From Bremia lactucae (lineage: Eukaryota > Oomycota > Peronosporomycetes > Peronosporales > Peronosporaceae), in contig NC_090610.1 in the NCBI RefSeq assembly GCF_004359215.1, positions 2,817,309 through 2,834,026 on the forward strand: a DNA stretch of 16,718 nucleotides. The letters are read 5' to 3'. A program made the position numbers and the translations under genes. The notes below the pieces were generated by a model. That model worked only from the letters and a program-made list of their open reading frames with translations. It ran no database searches and was not told where the DNA came from. Positions 1-8,337 of this stretch are shown here, piece after piece. Positions within the stretch are counted from its first letter, which is position 1. Each line of letters begins with the position of its first letter.

Positions 1-172
1 TTAATTATATTAATACAGTTTTCATTTTACCCTCTTTAAGCTAGTTACCTTAAAGAGAAGTCTTTCTCTGCACGTACTAGTGTACGTGAAATACCGTAAG
101 GCACCACTCGCAACTGAAGCAGTGCGAAGTGGACTTGTACTGAAGCAGTACAAGTCGTAGTGCCCCGTTACA
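1..172 (+). mobile_element. Y-type LTR, 3' part, cut by window edge
   Basis: The stretch matches the last part of the LTR at 15899-16348 and the inverted one at 8510-8961, and ends with the same terminus CCCCGTTACA at 163-172. It carries the family's short palindromes (cacgtactagtgtacgtg near 71-88, gacttgtactg/cagtacaagtc near 132-156). No primer-binding site follows; instead an inverted X-type LTR end abuts it directly. Whether it was a 5', 3' or solo LTR cannot be decided because its start lies outside the window. Confidence 0.85.
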
Positions 173-432
173 TGTATGCGGGCACGTTGTAATGCGGCCA
201 CGCTCTACTAAGACACACACCCTAGCACAGCGAGGAAGCGGCTTCACCAGATTTTTCTTGCGTGCAGCGAGGTAGTTGTGGTGGGCGCGTTAGCGACCTC
301 ACCCAACGCACTTAGTACTTTGGTTAAGAGTCCTCACGGGAGCGGTAATCCGGCTCCTCGTGCGCACTTACCAAGTAGGAAGCAGTTTTCAGACTGATTT
401 ATGTTTAATTGAATTAAATATAAATACCTATT
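173..432 (-). mobile_element. X-type LTR, 3' portion, inverted
   Basis: The reverse complement matches the inner and final part of the LTRs at 3232-3784 and 15321-15831, up to the terminal TACA (read at 173 on the minus strand). Its 5' part is missing: similarity stops near 430, where the tandem repeat starts. A 33-nt hairpin (275-307) found in the other X LTRs is kept. Confidence 0.8.
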
Positions 433-795
433 ATGCTCAGTTCAATAAATTTGGAAAGTCAAGAAAGGATATAGAATGGGAAATGAAGCAGCAACATTAG
501 TTTCGGAAGTTACGGAGGCAATATTCATGTAAGAAGCTAAACAGGAAATACTAGTAACAGAATGCTAGTAGTGATATTACAATCAACATGTTCGCTTTAT
601 CAATTGGGAAGTTAAAACGGGGTCTTCTATGGGAAATTAAGCAGCTGTATTAGTATTGTAGTATTGGAAGTTAGACAAGCGATATAATCATAAGAAGTTA
701 AACAGGAAATTTTGATAACGGAATGCTAGTAGTGATATTACGATTAATATGTTCAATTTATAAACTGGGAAGTTTAAACAGGTTAAAAACCGGAA
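432..795. repeat. Tandem repeat array 1 (~155 bp units)
   Basis: A short lead-in (tatgctcagttcaat, about 433-477) is followed by two diverged units beginning near 478 and 631, each starting gggaaat(g/t)aagcag, and a partial third at about 792. Each unit contains ggaatgctagtagtgatatt and a caattgggaagtt-like segment. The same lead-in and units recur at 2785-3231. There is no convincing coding capacity. Non-coding repeat, perhaps the 3' untranslated part of a retroelement. Confidence 0.8.
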
Positions 796-813
796 ATAAG
801 GCAGCAAAGGGAC

Positions 814-912
814 CCCTATGACGCACTTTTGCAAGTTGACGTACAATTGGGCGTCCTTTAAAGTCTGCAACACAGCGTCTAAATGACGCTTGTGCGACTC
901 TATTGCGCTCAG
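814..912 (-). pseudogene. Gypsy reverse transcriptase fragment
   Basis: About 33 residues read HKRHLDAVLQTLKDAQLYVN followed by LQKCVIG. This is the Gypsy RT stretch just after the YxDD strand, normally 'H..HL..VL..L....LY..L.KC.FG'. It is fused upstream to a Ser/Pro-rich coiled-coil-like stretch and stops where tandem array 1 begins, so both ends are broken. The catalytic YxDD box is not present. Too short to assign to an element. Confidence 0.6.
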
Positions 913-1205
913 CACGTCCTCGGGGGACGGTGAAGGCGAAAAGCTATCAGACCGACTTCTCCCACCACGAACAGGACTTGGAGAGCGAGGGACATCACGC
1001 GAGTAACGCGGATCCCTCAGCATTATTCTCTCGAAGAGGTCCAAGCGAGTCTTCAGGCGCTCATAACCCTGACGAGCCTTTGCTCGGACATCAACGAGAT
1101 CCGAGGTCAGTCCCAAGACTTGACCCTCGAGATCCGCAATACGTCGTTCAGCAGCGTTTAACGCATGTGACTGAACGGAAGACGGTAAGGCTGCCGCGAG
1201 TAGGT
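913..1205 (-). pseudogene. Retroelement gag-like coiled-coil remnant
   Basis: An open minus-strand frame runs from about 1205 to 913 and then continues into the RT fragment. It has a helical, Arg/Leu-rich part with heptad-like spacing (ERRIADLEGQVLGLTSDLVD, then RLKTRLDLFERIMLRDPRYS) followed by a Ser/Pro/Arg-rich part (RSPSPVRGG, SDSFSPSPSP). No zinc knuckle or other firm domain is visible. The composition suits the N-terminal coiled coil plus basic linker of a Gypsy-type gag in oomycetes, but this is inference. It faces opposite to the chromodomain piece next to it. Confidence 0.4.
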
Positions 1206-1215
1206 GGGCGAGATC

Positions 1216-1464
1216 GCCACTCCTATCGGGCGCCGCCTGCCCTAATGGATGCGGGTGAGAATCAACGCTTCCTTGTTGGAAGGTTGCTTGCCGACCGCTC
1301 CGTGAGGCAAGGGTATCAGATCCTCGTCCAATGGAAAGGTTACCCGAAGAGTTTTAACTCTTGAAAAACCGATCGATACATAACGTATTGATGTGCCCGG
1401 CTTGGTGGCTGCCTATGAAAAGGAGCACCAGATGAGGCCTATTCGCTTGTCTCAAATGGACTAG
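1216..1464 (+). pseudogene. Gypsy (chromovirus) C-terminal chromodomain remnant
   Basis: The reading starts about NQRFLVGRLLADRSV and goes on GYQILVQWKGYPKSFNS, the typical chromodomain core in which the aromatic residues and the WKGYP turn are visible. Where the conserved W-E-P should follow, the frame breaks (stop at 1362-1364). The next frame continues EKPIDT, a stop, then IDVPGLVAAYEKEHQMRP and a final stop at 1462-1464. In chromoviruses this domain sits at the C terminus of integrase and guides insertion to marked chromatin. At least one frameshift and one internal stop make this a dead copy. The nearby integrase piece lies on the other strand, so the two are not one gene here. Confidence 0.75.
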
Positions 1465-1783
1465 CAGAATTAGCGTTGTGAGAAGAAACAGGGGGTACAG
1501 TACCGCCCATGATTTCTTTTACACGCAAGCGGGCGAAATTGAATCGCTGCGACCGCTGTTTCATCGCATCGAAATGTGGATGAATGCGGCGCAGAAATTC
1601 CGCCTCGTATTGGTCGGGCGTTTCATTTGAACGCAACACGACCGGAAAAATACGGCCAAGCGATTTTCTTTGAGCCCTCCATGATTTAAAGACGCCACAA
1701 TAATTATGTGCGTCTACAAGAGCGCACTCTAGGAGCGACGCTCTTGGTCCGTTTAAACGAGGCCATTTAGATGGAGAGGGCAT
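1439..1783 (-). other. Unassigned ORF in retroelement debris (114 codons)
   Basis: An open frame with ATG at 1781-1783 encodes a basic protein (for example SWRAQRKSLGRIFPVVLRSN and FLRRIHPHFDAMKQRSQRFN). I recognise no domain. It lies just beyond the 3' end of the minus-strand integrase fragment and overlaps the last bases of the plus-strand chromodomain remnant. It could be a decayed downstream part of the same element as the integrase, or a chance frame. No membrane segment or signal peptide is seen. Confidence 0.25.
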
Positions 1784-1892
1784 TTTGGTATGCCACCCGT
1801 CACATAGCCACGTTCTAAACGACTGACTTGTGACACCGACTGAGCACGTTCACATGTCGCCGAGTGGAGCTTTAGGCTCCGAATTTTCGATG

Positions 1893-2765
1893 TCAGAACC
1901 TCACCCGAACGACGCTCGACTCACAGTCGGCGTCACCATCGGTCTCCTTAACCAGATGGGAGTATGTGACCTCATTTGGGTCTACATACCGTTTCAGACG
2001 ACCCACGTAAAATACGGGGTGCGTCTTCATATACGGGGGAAGGGTGAGCCTATAATTTAGGTCTCCAACCTCTTCAACCACCGTAAAGGGCCCAATGAAA
2101 CGCGGCAACAACTTCGTAGTACCTCCAGGTAGTACAGAAATTGCATTTTTAGGTAGGGTAGCAGTACTTAATAGTACTTTTTCACCCACTCTAAAGCGTT
2201 CATTGTTTTTGCGACCATTTCGGTCCGCATATTCTTTTTGCTTGTCCTGTGCGCTTGCCATTGCGTCACGGACTTTACGTGTGATGGCTAATCGCTCATC
2301 CACAAAGCGTTGAGCCTCGCTCACGCTTTTAGCATCAAACTCGCCTATGATACCGCCAAGAGGTCGGTCATAAGGCGTAGTTTTATTGACCACTGCTAAA
2401 CTGGCAGGGTCACTAGGGCAAGTTTCTGTCTTTGAGATGATACCCTCATGGGTCATCGTCATATTGACGAAACTATGTCCCTCTTTCGCACCGAGCATAG
2501 TGAGGGGCCCTCCCCCACTAAGACTCGGGCTGCGCACAAACGAGACTGGCGTCCGAGGATGGCGCAGTCCGTTAATATAAAACGGTGTCTCACCCGTACT
2601 GGCGTGGACACTGTTATTTATAGCGAACTCCACAAAGGGCAATTGCTTGCTCCACTCTTTGGGAGTTGCTATAGTGCGTAAGACATCCGCCACGACCCGA
2701 TTGGCACGTTCTGTTTGGCCATCGGTCTGGGGATGATCTGCGGTCGACATGTGGAGCTTGCTACC
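1893..2765 (-). pseudogene. Gypsy pol fragment: integrase core end and C-terminal domain
   Basis: The open reading begins inside the gene (GSKLHMSTADHPQTDGQTER near 2765-2706) and runs about 290 codons. TDGQTERANR holds the third acidic residue of the DDE integrase catalytic triad, followed by PFVEFAINNSVHASTGETPF, the usual Gypsy integrase helix. After a variable linker come FRVGEKVLLST, LLPRFIGPFTVVEEVG, LNYRLTLP and HPVFYVGRLKRYVDP, the SH3-like integrase C-terminal domain that precedes the chromodomain. The first two catalytic Asp residues and all upstream pol are absent; the break coincides with an ambiguous base at 2766 and the edge of tandem array 2. After the stop at 1893 another frame carries on (GSDIENSEPKAPLGDM), so a frameshift ended the protein. 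Confidence 0.85.
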
Positions 2766-2784
2766 NTAGTAATATTTCTATAAG

Positions 2785-3231
2785 TATGCTCAGTTCAATG
2801 ATTTGGAAAGTCAAGAAAGGATATAGAATGGGAAATGAAGCAGCAACATTAGTTTCGGAAGTTACGGAGGCAATATTCATGTAAGAAGCTAAACAGGAAA
2901 TACTAGTAACGGAATGCTAGTAGTGATATTACAATCAACATGTTCGCTTTATCAATTGGGAAATTAAAACGGGATCTTGTATGGGAAATTAAGCAGCTGT
3001 ATTAGTATTGTAGTATTGGAAGTCGGATTGTAGTACTGGAAGTTGGACAAGCGATATTAACATAAGAAGTTAAACAGGAAATACTACTAACGGAATGCTT
3101 GTAGTGATATTACAATCAACATGTTCGCTTTATCAATTGGGAAGTTAAAACGGGTTCTGTATGGGAAAGTAAGCAGCTGTATTAGTATTGTAGTATTGGA
3201 AGTTAGACAAGCGATATTACCATAAGAAGTT
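2785..3231. repeat. Tandem repeat array 2 (~155-180 bp units)
   Basis: Same lead-in and units as array 1. Units start near 2830, 2983 and 3163, each opening gggaaa(t/g). The middle unit is ~180 bp because an inner stretch (tagtattggaagt, then gtagtactggaagtt) is doubled. The third is cut at 3231, exactly where the X LTR starts. It is non-coding. It may be the 3' untranslated tail of the X element, or a genomic repeat that X inserted into. Confidence 0.8.
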
Positions 3232-3784
3232 TGTAACGGGCTAGAGTTGCCCTAATGTTACACAGTCCCCATTAAGTACATTTGGTACTTAAGGGGATGG
3301 TCAATTACTAAATAATAGTAATTAGACCCAACACTCGGGTGTGGTGCACATTTGTGACCAACCCTTGTGGATGTGATGCACATGGGTGCATTCACATTAG
3401 GAGGGATGACGCCCAGCGTCATCCATGATGACGGCTAGCGTCATCAGTTACGCGAGGTATCTATAAAGATACGCTCGCAATACATATTAAATGATATCTA
3501 TAGAGATATCATTTTAATTGATAAAAATAGGTATTTGTATTTAATTCTATTAAATACAAATCAGTCTGAAATTTACTACCTACTTGGTAAGTGCGCACGA
3601 GGAGACGGATTACCGCTCCCGTGACGTCACTTCACCAGAGTTCTTAGTGTGTTGGGTGAGGTCGCTTGCGCGCCCACCACAACTACCTCACTGCACGCAA
3701 GAGAAGCAGGTGCAAACCGCTTCCTCGCTGTGCTAGGGTGTGTGCTAAGTAGAGCGTGGCCGCATTACGACGTGCTCGCTTACA
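3232..3784 (+). mobile_element. X-type LTR, full length
   Basis: It starts TGTAACGGGC and ends GCTTACA, 553 bp, and matches 15321-15831 along its length. Inner marks include paired gatgacg/cgtcatc palindromes at 3414-3447, an atatctatagagatat palindrome near 3494 and a 33-nt hairpin at 3651-3683. No TGGTAGCAC primer site follows, so it is not acting as a 5' LTR; it is a solo or 3' LTR. The LTR ends rest on comparison of three copies. Confidence 0.75.
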
Positions 3785-3836
3785 TTATCCATTAATAGAT
3801 ATAGACCATTATATCTACTTTCTCCATGGTCCAGTC
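3785..3836 (+). repeat. Displaced 52-bp piece of Y LTR
   Basis: This 52-bp stretch (ttatccatt... to ...ggtccagtc) is a near copy of 3956-4007 inside the neighbouring Y LTR. It sits between the X LTR end (TTACA, 3784) and the Y LTR start (TGTAATGGGG, 3837). Simplest reading: X had inserted into an older Y LTR, and a younger Y then inserted into the leftover Y piece. Confidence 0.7.
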
Positions 3837-4230
3837 TGTAATGGGGTGTATCGTTACATGCAATTAACACTTAAAGGTTTTAATTAATATATTATTTAAA
3901 TGGTAGATAACATTTGGAAAATGTTACTTTACATGGTAATATTCTAAGAAAAAGCTTATCCATTGGTAGATATAGACCATTACATCTACTTTCTCCGCGG
4001 TCCAGTCAGCGCTGGACGCGCGCAAAGAGAAACACAGATAAGACTTTATTACATGTTTTGTATTAGTTTATAATTAACCGAGTATTAAGTAGATAGACAA
4101 GAAGAATTTAATTATATTAATACAGTTTTTAATTAACCCTTTTTAATGCAAGTGTTTTAAGAGAAGACTTCCTCTGCACGTACTAGTGTACGTGAAGTGA
4201 CGTGAGGCACCACTCGCACTGAGGCAGTGC
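3837..4230 (+). mobile_element. Y-type LTR with lost 3' end
   Basis: It starts TGTAATGGGGTGTATCGTTA and follows the Y LTR of 15899 through the cacgtactagtgtacgtg palindrome. Near 4230 (gcagtgcgagtgg) it jumps straight into gag coding sequence. The LTR terminus, primer-binding site, leader and about the first 40 gag codons, all present in the right-hand copy, are missing, so this copy could not prime reverse transcription. Confidence 0.8.
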
Positions 4231-5060
4231 GAGTGGTGAAGATAGCCTTGCTTAATCAGCAAGGCTCTCAACAGGCAGAACTGTTGAGGTTACAACAGAA
4301 ACAGACCTTTGTACCCGGGATGACGCAACGCGTCGTCCCGAAACCTTGAAAATGACATCGCTAAGTATAGGGGGTTCGGAAAAGACTCTTTTTTAAGATG
4401 GTTTGTCGAGTTGGACGATGCCATTAGGGCTTATAGCATCGGCGACAAGCAAATGCAAGTTGCATTACTCAATCAAATTTGGCAAGTCGTGCCAAAACTT
4501 GTGCTTTAGGTCTTAAGGTGCGCGACTTATATGTCTTTGTGTCGCTAGATTCTTTTAGAGCCCGGCTCAAACAGACGTTTGAACCGCCTAGGGCTGAATT
4601 GAGAGCTCGATCAGAGCTTCTCAAACTCAAGCAAGGCAAGCGTGATGTTCACGCTTTTGCCTAGCACATACGACTCTTAGCGAGGTGTATCACAAACAAC
4701 CCAGTCCATGAACACATGTCGATTACGGTGTTCATGCAAGGTCTTACGGATGGTCCCGTGAAGACCCGCCAGTTTCGCTTGATTACGCTTGAAGAAGCAA
4801 TATCAGTTGCGGAACAGGAGGACTTTAGCTTGAGACAGGCTCAAGCTAGTTTGTCATCGTATCGTCCTCTAAGACGACACGAGCTTGGAGGTCCACAACC
4901 TATGGACCTCTCTTATGTCAAAGCGAATAAACTCGCTTTTCAAACAATAAGCGATTGCAGAAATGCAATCGCTGACAAAAAAAGAGGACACTACGCTCAT
5001 GAGTGCAGTGCCCCACGCCCAGTACCCAGAGGTACTGAACGTAATTATTGACCGAATGCC
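4231..5060 (+). pseudogene. Gypsy gag pseudogene (frameshifted)
   Basis: The start of the reading matches the gag at 16492: KIALLNQQGSQQAELLRLQQ, then PGMTQ. One missing A after the CAA near 4329 shifts the frame, and later pieces lie in several frames: WFVELDDAIRAYS, ASRAKTCALGLKVRDLYVF, then RLKQTFEPPRAELRARSELL (capsid-like helices, 4479-4664) and VFMQGLTDGPVKTRQFRL with EEAISVAEQEDFSLRQA (4716-5051). The end has PMDLSYV and GHYAHEC, the second half of a CCHC zinc knuckle; the two first cysteines are gone (DKKRGHYAHEC). Gag would form the virus-like particle. At least three frame breaks and stops show the gene is dead. Confidence 0.8.
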
Positions 5061-5274
5061 AAAAAGGGCAACAGTCGCGGGTCCGACGCAGCGAGGCGGA
5101 CCGATAAAAAAACGGTCGGGGTCAGTAGGGGCGCAACGCCCTACTGATCCAGCAACCTCAAGAGAATTTGCAAATTTCTTGACTAAAGTTGCTTCAGACA
5201 CACAATCATTATGTGTCTCCGCACCTGGTGATGAGGTATCCTCATCACCTTGAAGTTGAAAGTGAACAAACGAT

Positions 5275-5577
5275 TTGTCACTTAGAGCCCTAGTTAACCG
5301 TGGAGCGTCGAATGACTTTATTCGTCGCCGGTCGCTAGAGGATCGTATGCTGAAATATGTTGAGCGCGACATCCCTCCAACGAGGATGACGGTGCGTCTG
5401 GCGACAGGCGCATCGGTAGTAATGAAACGCGTAATGAAATTTTACTACACGTTAAAAGATTTACAGTGCGATGATGATTTCATCGTACTGAATTTGGATG
5501 ACAAATTTGATGTCATCCTAGGTTTACCTTGGCTCGGGAAATATGACCAAGGATCAGCTGGCAGCATCGATCCGTAA
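5275..5577 (+). pseudogene. Gypsy aspartic protease (retropepsin) remnant
   Basis: Continuous reading of about 100 residues: ALVNRGASNDFIRRRSLE, then MTVRLATGASVV, then DDFIVLNLDDKFDVILGLPW LGKYD. This is the retropepsin fold of Gypsy pol, with the catalytic loop, the flap region and the ILGLPWL strand in order. The catalytic D-(T/S)-G is replaced by N-R-G, which should abolish activity because the Asp is essential. No ATG is expected since this is part of a polyprotein. It lies ~210 bp after gag in the same direction. Confidence 0.8.
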
Positions 5578-6207
5578 AGATGCCTGCCACTTGTTCATCA
5601 GATGGCCATCTGATGAACGTCTTGGAGCGTTCACAAGCGTGTGGATGTCCTACGAGTGATTGCGATGGCCTCACTTGTGGTACGGTCATTAGTACAACTG
5701 CACAAGATCACAGTGTGATTACCAATCACCATGTGGAGTCAGCTGCCGGCGGCTGTGTTAATGCACAGGCAGCGCCGAAGGTCCACCACTCGAATAAGTC
5801 GAGTGTACTGAGACATGAATGTACGCCTAGCGGGCGACATTCAAGGAAGATACCGCTGTCCAAAATGGACAACAAGTTGGTCCTAGTTGGAGTAGAGAGT
5901 CGACCATGAAGGACCCGACTGAGATAGCGCAATCACAGTCGGAAGACATTGAGGGAATAAGTACCCTCATACTTGAGGAGAACTCTCCTCAAATAGTTAC
6001 TGCTGAAGTGACTAGACTTGATCGGTATGTGCCTCCGAAGTTAACTTCGGAGATAACTTAAATACCAACCCTAGAACCCAAGCGGTTCTTGAGAGATCTG
6101 CATAGTGGTAATTAGATCTGCGTACTCGTCATAGAGGACAAATACGTAACCGATATTCGGTCAGCGGTAATTTTTGCAAAGAACGAACGGGTCTCAGCAG
6201 CTCATTG
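5578..6207 (+). pseudogene. Degenerate protease-RT linker of Gypsy pol
   Basis: No domain is recognised. Open pieces (5580-5909; 5906-6060 reading KDPTEIAQSQSEDIEG) are broken by many stops. Position between protease and RT marks it as the low-complexity linker of this pol. Several short inverted repeats occur (for example gttcatcagatggccatctgatgaac at 5593-5618). Confidence 0.5.
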
Positions 6208-6435
6208 ATGGACGAAAGTGTCCTCGATGTGGAGACTTGGATTGAGAGTTATTCTACTCAATCCTGGGAGTCACTTAAGACCAAATTCTTTATACAAAGA
6301 TTTGATTGAATTTAGGAATGTATTCACTAAAACAGTTCCATGCGAGTTGCCATAGGATAATGGCACTCGGCATGAGATCAAGCTCAAACCGAGCTTGAAG
6401 TACTGTGTCATGAAGCAGTGGCCACTGCGCACCCA
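6208..6435 (+). pseudogene. Gypsy reverse transcriptase N-terminal fragment
   Basis: It begins MDESVLDVETWIES and, after frame breaks, gives LIEFRNVFTKTVPCELP, GTRHEIKLKPS and LKYCVMKQWPL, the conserved start of the Gypsy RT ('DVF...P.ELP...G.RHEIDL.PG.KYCV.RQWPLP'). Similarity ends shortly after QWPL, where a different sequence starts. The same two landmarks (MDESVL and the HEIDL motif) occur in the minus-strand fragment at 7151-7528, but the two differ at many residues, so they are separate insertions. Confidence 0.75.
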
Positions 6436-7150
6436 GCGCAGGCGGGCCTTTATGAGCTCAGTTGAACAAAAGTTCGCAGGATGTGGGACTGAACCCCTGA
6501 AGGAACACCTGCTTCACAAATTCAAGCATCATGCGCTTTCCAGATGCAATCCAGTGAGAAGGAACATTTGCTGTCTCCATCAGGAATGTGTCAGGGAGAC
6601 CAGGGTATCGTTACACCACATATTTTGGTCATGTCCTGCTGCGATTAACCTGCGTAAAGTTTTCTTCAGCAGGACTGAATACAGCGGATGTGTGGAAAAA
6701 TTATTATTTGCTCTGAGTTTACCTGAACAGACCCGCAGCAGGCTGCTACGCAGAGTGGCCAGAGCTACGGTGCAGGTGACGTGGCGTTGCTCTCAGATGG
6801 GGTGGAAAAGATGGTGTCGGCCTGTTGGGAGATTGGAGTGGCGTCATACTTGCTGGGGGTCTGGCGATGGCGCGTTTCACATTTCGACTCAGTAAATGAT
6901 ACGAGTATCGAGCATCACTCGGCGCAATTGCTTACTGAGTTACGAAGGGGACACCTGGTGGCGACTTCGTTGCCGCTGCTAGCGGTCTCGGCGTCGCTGC
7001 GGACTGCGTTAGGCCGAATGATTCGAGAAGTATTAGGGGCGCAATGGGCCCGGTCCGACGAGCTCCAGCTCGATCGGAAGCAACAACATTTACTACTATT
7101 CGGAGCAGGGGCGACATCAAACTACACGACTGCTGGCTACAGAAAGTGGA
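6436..7150 (+). pseudogene. Non-LTR (LINE) ORF2 C-terminal zinc-binding region
   Basis: One frame reads LLHKFKHHALSRCNPVRRN, then CCLHQECVRE and SLHHIFWSCPAAINLRK. The C-x4-C ... LHHIFWSCP pattern resembles the zinc-binding domain that follows RT in LINE-type elements (zf-RVT like). A frameshift near 6780 leads to a second frame, CWEIGVASYLLGVWRWRVSH, then HSAQLLTELRRGHLVA, in keeping with the tail of such ORFs. No RT catalytic motif is in the window. It joins Gypsy RT pieces of opposite direction on its two sides, so it is a truncated insertion or part of a rearrangement. Confidence 0.5.
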
Positions 7151-7528
7151 GGTCGCCGTGTTCAGCTTATTGTAAGCATGAACACGCGCCATCCACCTGT
7201 GGCTTTACGCGCACAAAAGGTCGGTCTGCAGTGAGGCGATTTGCTCTCACGCACATGTCCCGCCTTGGCTCGGCTGTCGAAGAACTCATCGATATAATCG
7301 ACTTGTACTTTCGGCAACGACCACTGGCTGGTCACACATACTTGGTGCCAGGTTCGAGGTCTATTTCGTGCCCGATGCCCGTAATTGCTGGTAGGCGGCT
7401 CGGCACTTCTTCTGGGAACACATCGCGATGATTCCACAGAAATTCAAAGAACGAACTGTCTCTCACGGCATCCCAGCATCGAGCAGCAAATATTTATTTC
7501 TATCCGTTTCTAAGACGCTCTCGTCCAT
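7151..7528 (-). pseudogene. Gypsy reverse transcriptase N-terminal fragment, inverted
   Basis: From 7528 downward the reading is MDESVLETDRNKYLLLDAG, then WDAVRDSSFFEFLWNHRDVF, PEEVPSRLP, GHEIDLEPGTKY, a one-base shift, VTSQWSLPKVQVDYIDEFFD, SRAKAGHVRESKSPHCRPTF, CARKATGGWR, a second shift, and VHAYNKLNTAT. This is the fingers region of Gypsy RT (HEIDL, RESxSPHxxPTFxxxKxxGGWRxVxAYNKLN). It stops before the catalytic YxDD box. Two frameshifts. It belongs with the minus-strand series that continues to the LTR at 8510. Confidence 0.85.
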
Positions 7529-7602
7529 TGTGGACGACGAGCAACAGTCCACCAAGTTCTCATCTGGAACTGGTGTAACTGTTTCGTGGATCTGTCCTTA
7601 TT

Positions 7603-8163
7603 TTAATTCACCTCCGAGAGATTTACTATCAAATCGGCAGATTTAAAGACTTGCCGGAGCACCTCAACTGAGGATGCCTCCGCAATTTCGTCTTTGACGG
7701 CCTCGAACACCTCGTTCGAAGGCCCGTCCTCTTTATTAGAGACTGAAGCAAACGTCATTTGTTTAGACGTGCATTTAATCGTCCTAATCTGTCGGGTACT
7801 CGTTCTTCGAGTTACCACGACCTTTTTCTGGGAAGCGGTTGCCGTTGCACTCCTGGCTAACGCACCCCTTCCAACCGCACCAGGCTCTTGGCACTGTGCC
7901 GGTTTATGCGACGCATGACTTCCTATCAGCTCGCCATCTACTGCTACAGGCTCTCGACTCTGTACAGGACATTCGAACGCATGACTACTTGTCATCGTCC
8001 TTTTCTCTACTCCAGTCTCCACGAGCTGGGTAGGAACTGGTGACGTTTGACATCCCGTCAACGCACCCACAACTATGTTCGACACGGCATTAGTTGCATA
8101 CGCCTCTCGCAGGAGCACATCCTTTCCGGTGTCCTGCGTAGAGTTCGCAACTGTGCGTGTACG
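7603..8163 (-). pseudogene. Gypsy pol linker ORF, open up to assembly gap
   Basis: A minus-strand frame stays open for 187 codons from the gap edge to a stop at 7603-7605 and encodes a Ser/Thr/Val-rich sequence without a known fold (for example RTRTVANSTQDTGKDVLLRE and VEVLRQVFKSADLIVNLSEV). Its place, downstream of gag start and just upstream of the RT piece, and its composition match the protease-RT linker at 5578-6207. It holds a two-copy, 22-residue repeat (SSHAFECPVQSREPVAV / SHASHKPAQCQEPGAV). The apparent fusion to the gag start passes through 100 Ns and need not be real. Confidence 0.45.
7881..8012 (-). repeat. Two-copy 66-bp tandem repeat in pol linker
   Basis: Diverged units begin caggctcttggcactgtgcc (7881) and caggctctcgactctgtaca (7947); both include a cgcatgact segment. 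The 66-bp period equals 22 codons and keeps the frame. Confidence 0.55.
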
Positions 8164-8263
8164 NNNNNNNNNNNNNNNNNNNNNNNNNNNNNNNNNNNNN
8201 NNNNNNNNNNNNNNNNNNNNNNNNNNNNNNNNNNNNNNNNNNNNNNNNNNNNNNNNNNNNNNN
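8164..8263. other. Assembly gap (100 N)
   Basis: Exactly 100 undetermined bases, the common placeholder for a gap of unknown size. Order and distance of the gag start and the pol linker across it are not proven. The missing part would be expected to hold most of gag and the protease. Confidence 0.98.
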
Positions 8264-8337
8264 GTTGAATGGAGGGCATCTCTGTCTAAGTTAGACAGTA
8301 ATGCCAGGATTGCATCGTTTCCTACGGTCGAACTCAT
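8264..8337 (-). pseudogene. Y-element gag start, inverted
   Basis: ATG at 8335-8337 opens MSSTVGNDAILALLSNLDRD then ALHS, one residue different from the start of the gag at 16492. It runs into the assembly gap after 24 codons. The leader just upstream carries a 30-bp perfect inverted repeat covering the start codon. Confidence 0.75.

Noticed and set aside
432..3231. CRISPR-like array
   Set aside because: Units are ~155 bp, contiguous and diverged, with no short direct repeats and unique spacers; the context is eukaryotic retroelements.
3232..4230. Reading the whole stretch as one long LTR
   Set aside because: The internal TTACA/TGTAATGGGG junction, the 52-bp doubling and the separate X and Y copies elsewhere show two LTRs.
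8164..8337. A single 244-codon gag protein across the N run
   Set aside because: The frame passes through 100 placeholder Ns of unknown length; the two sides match different parts of the element.
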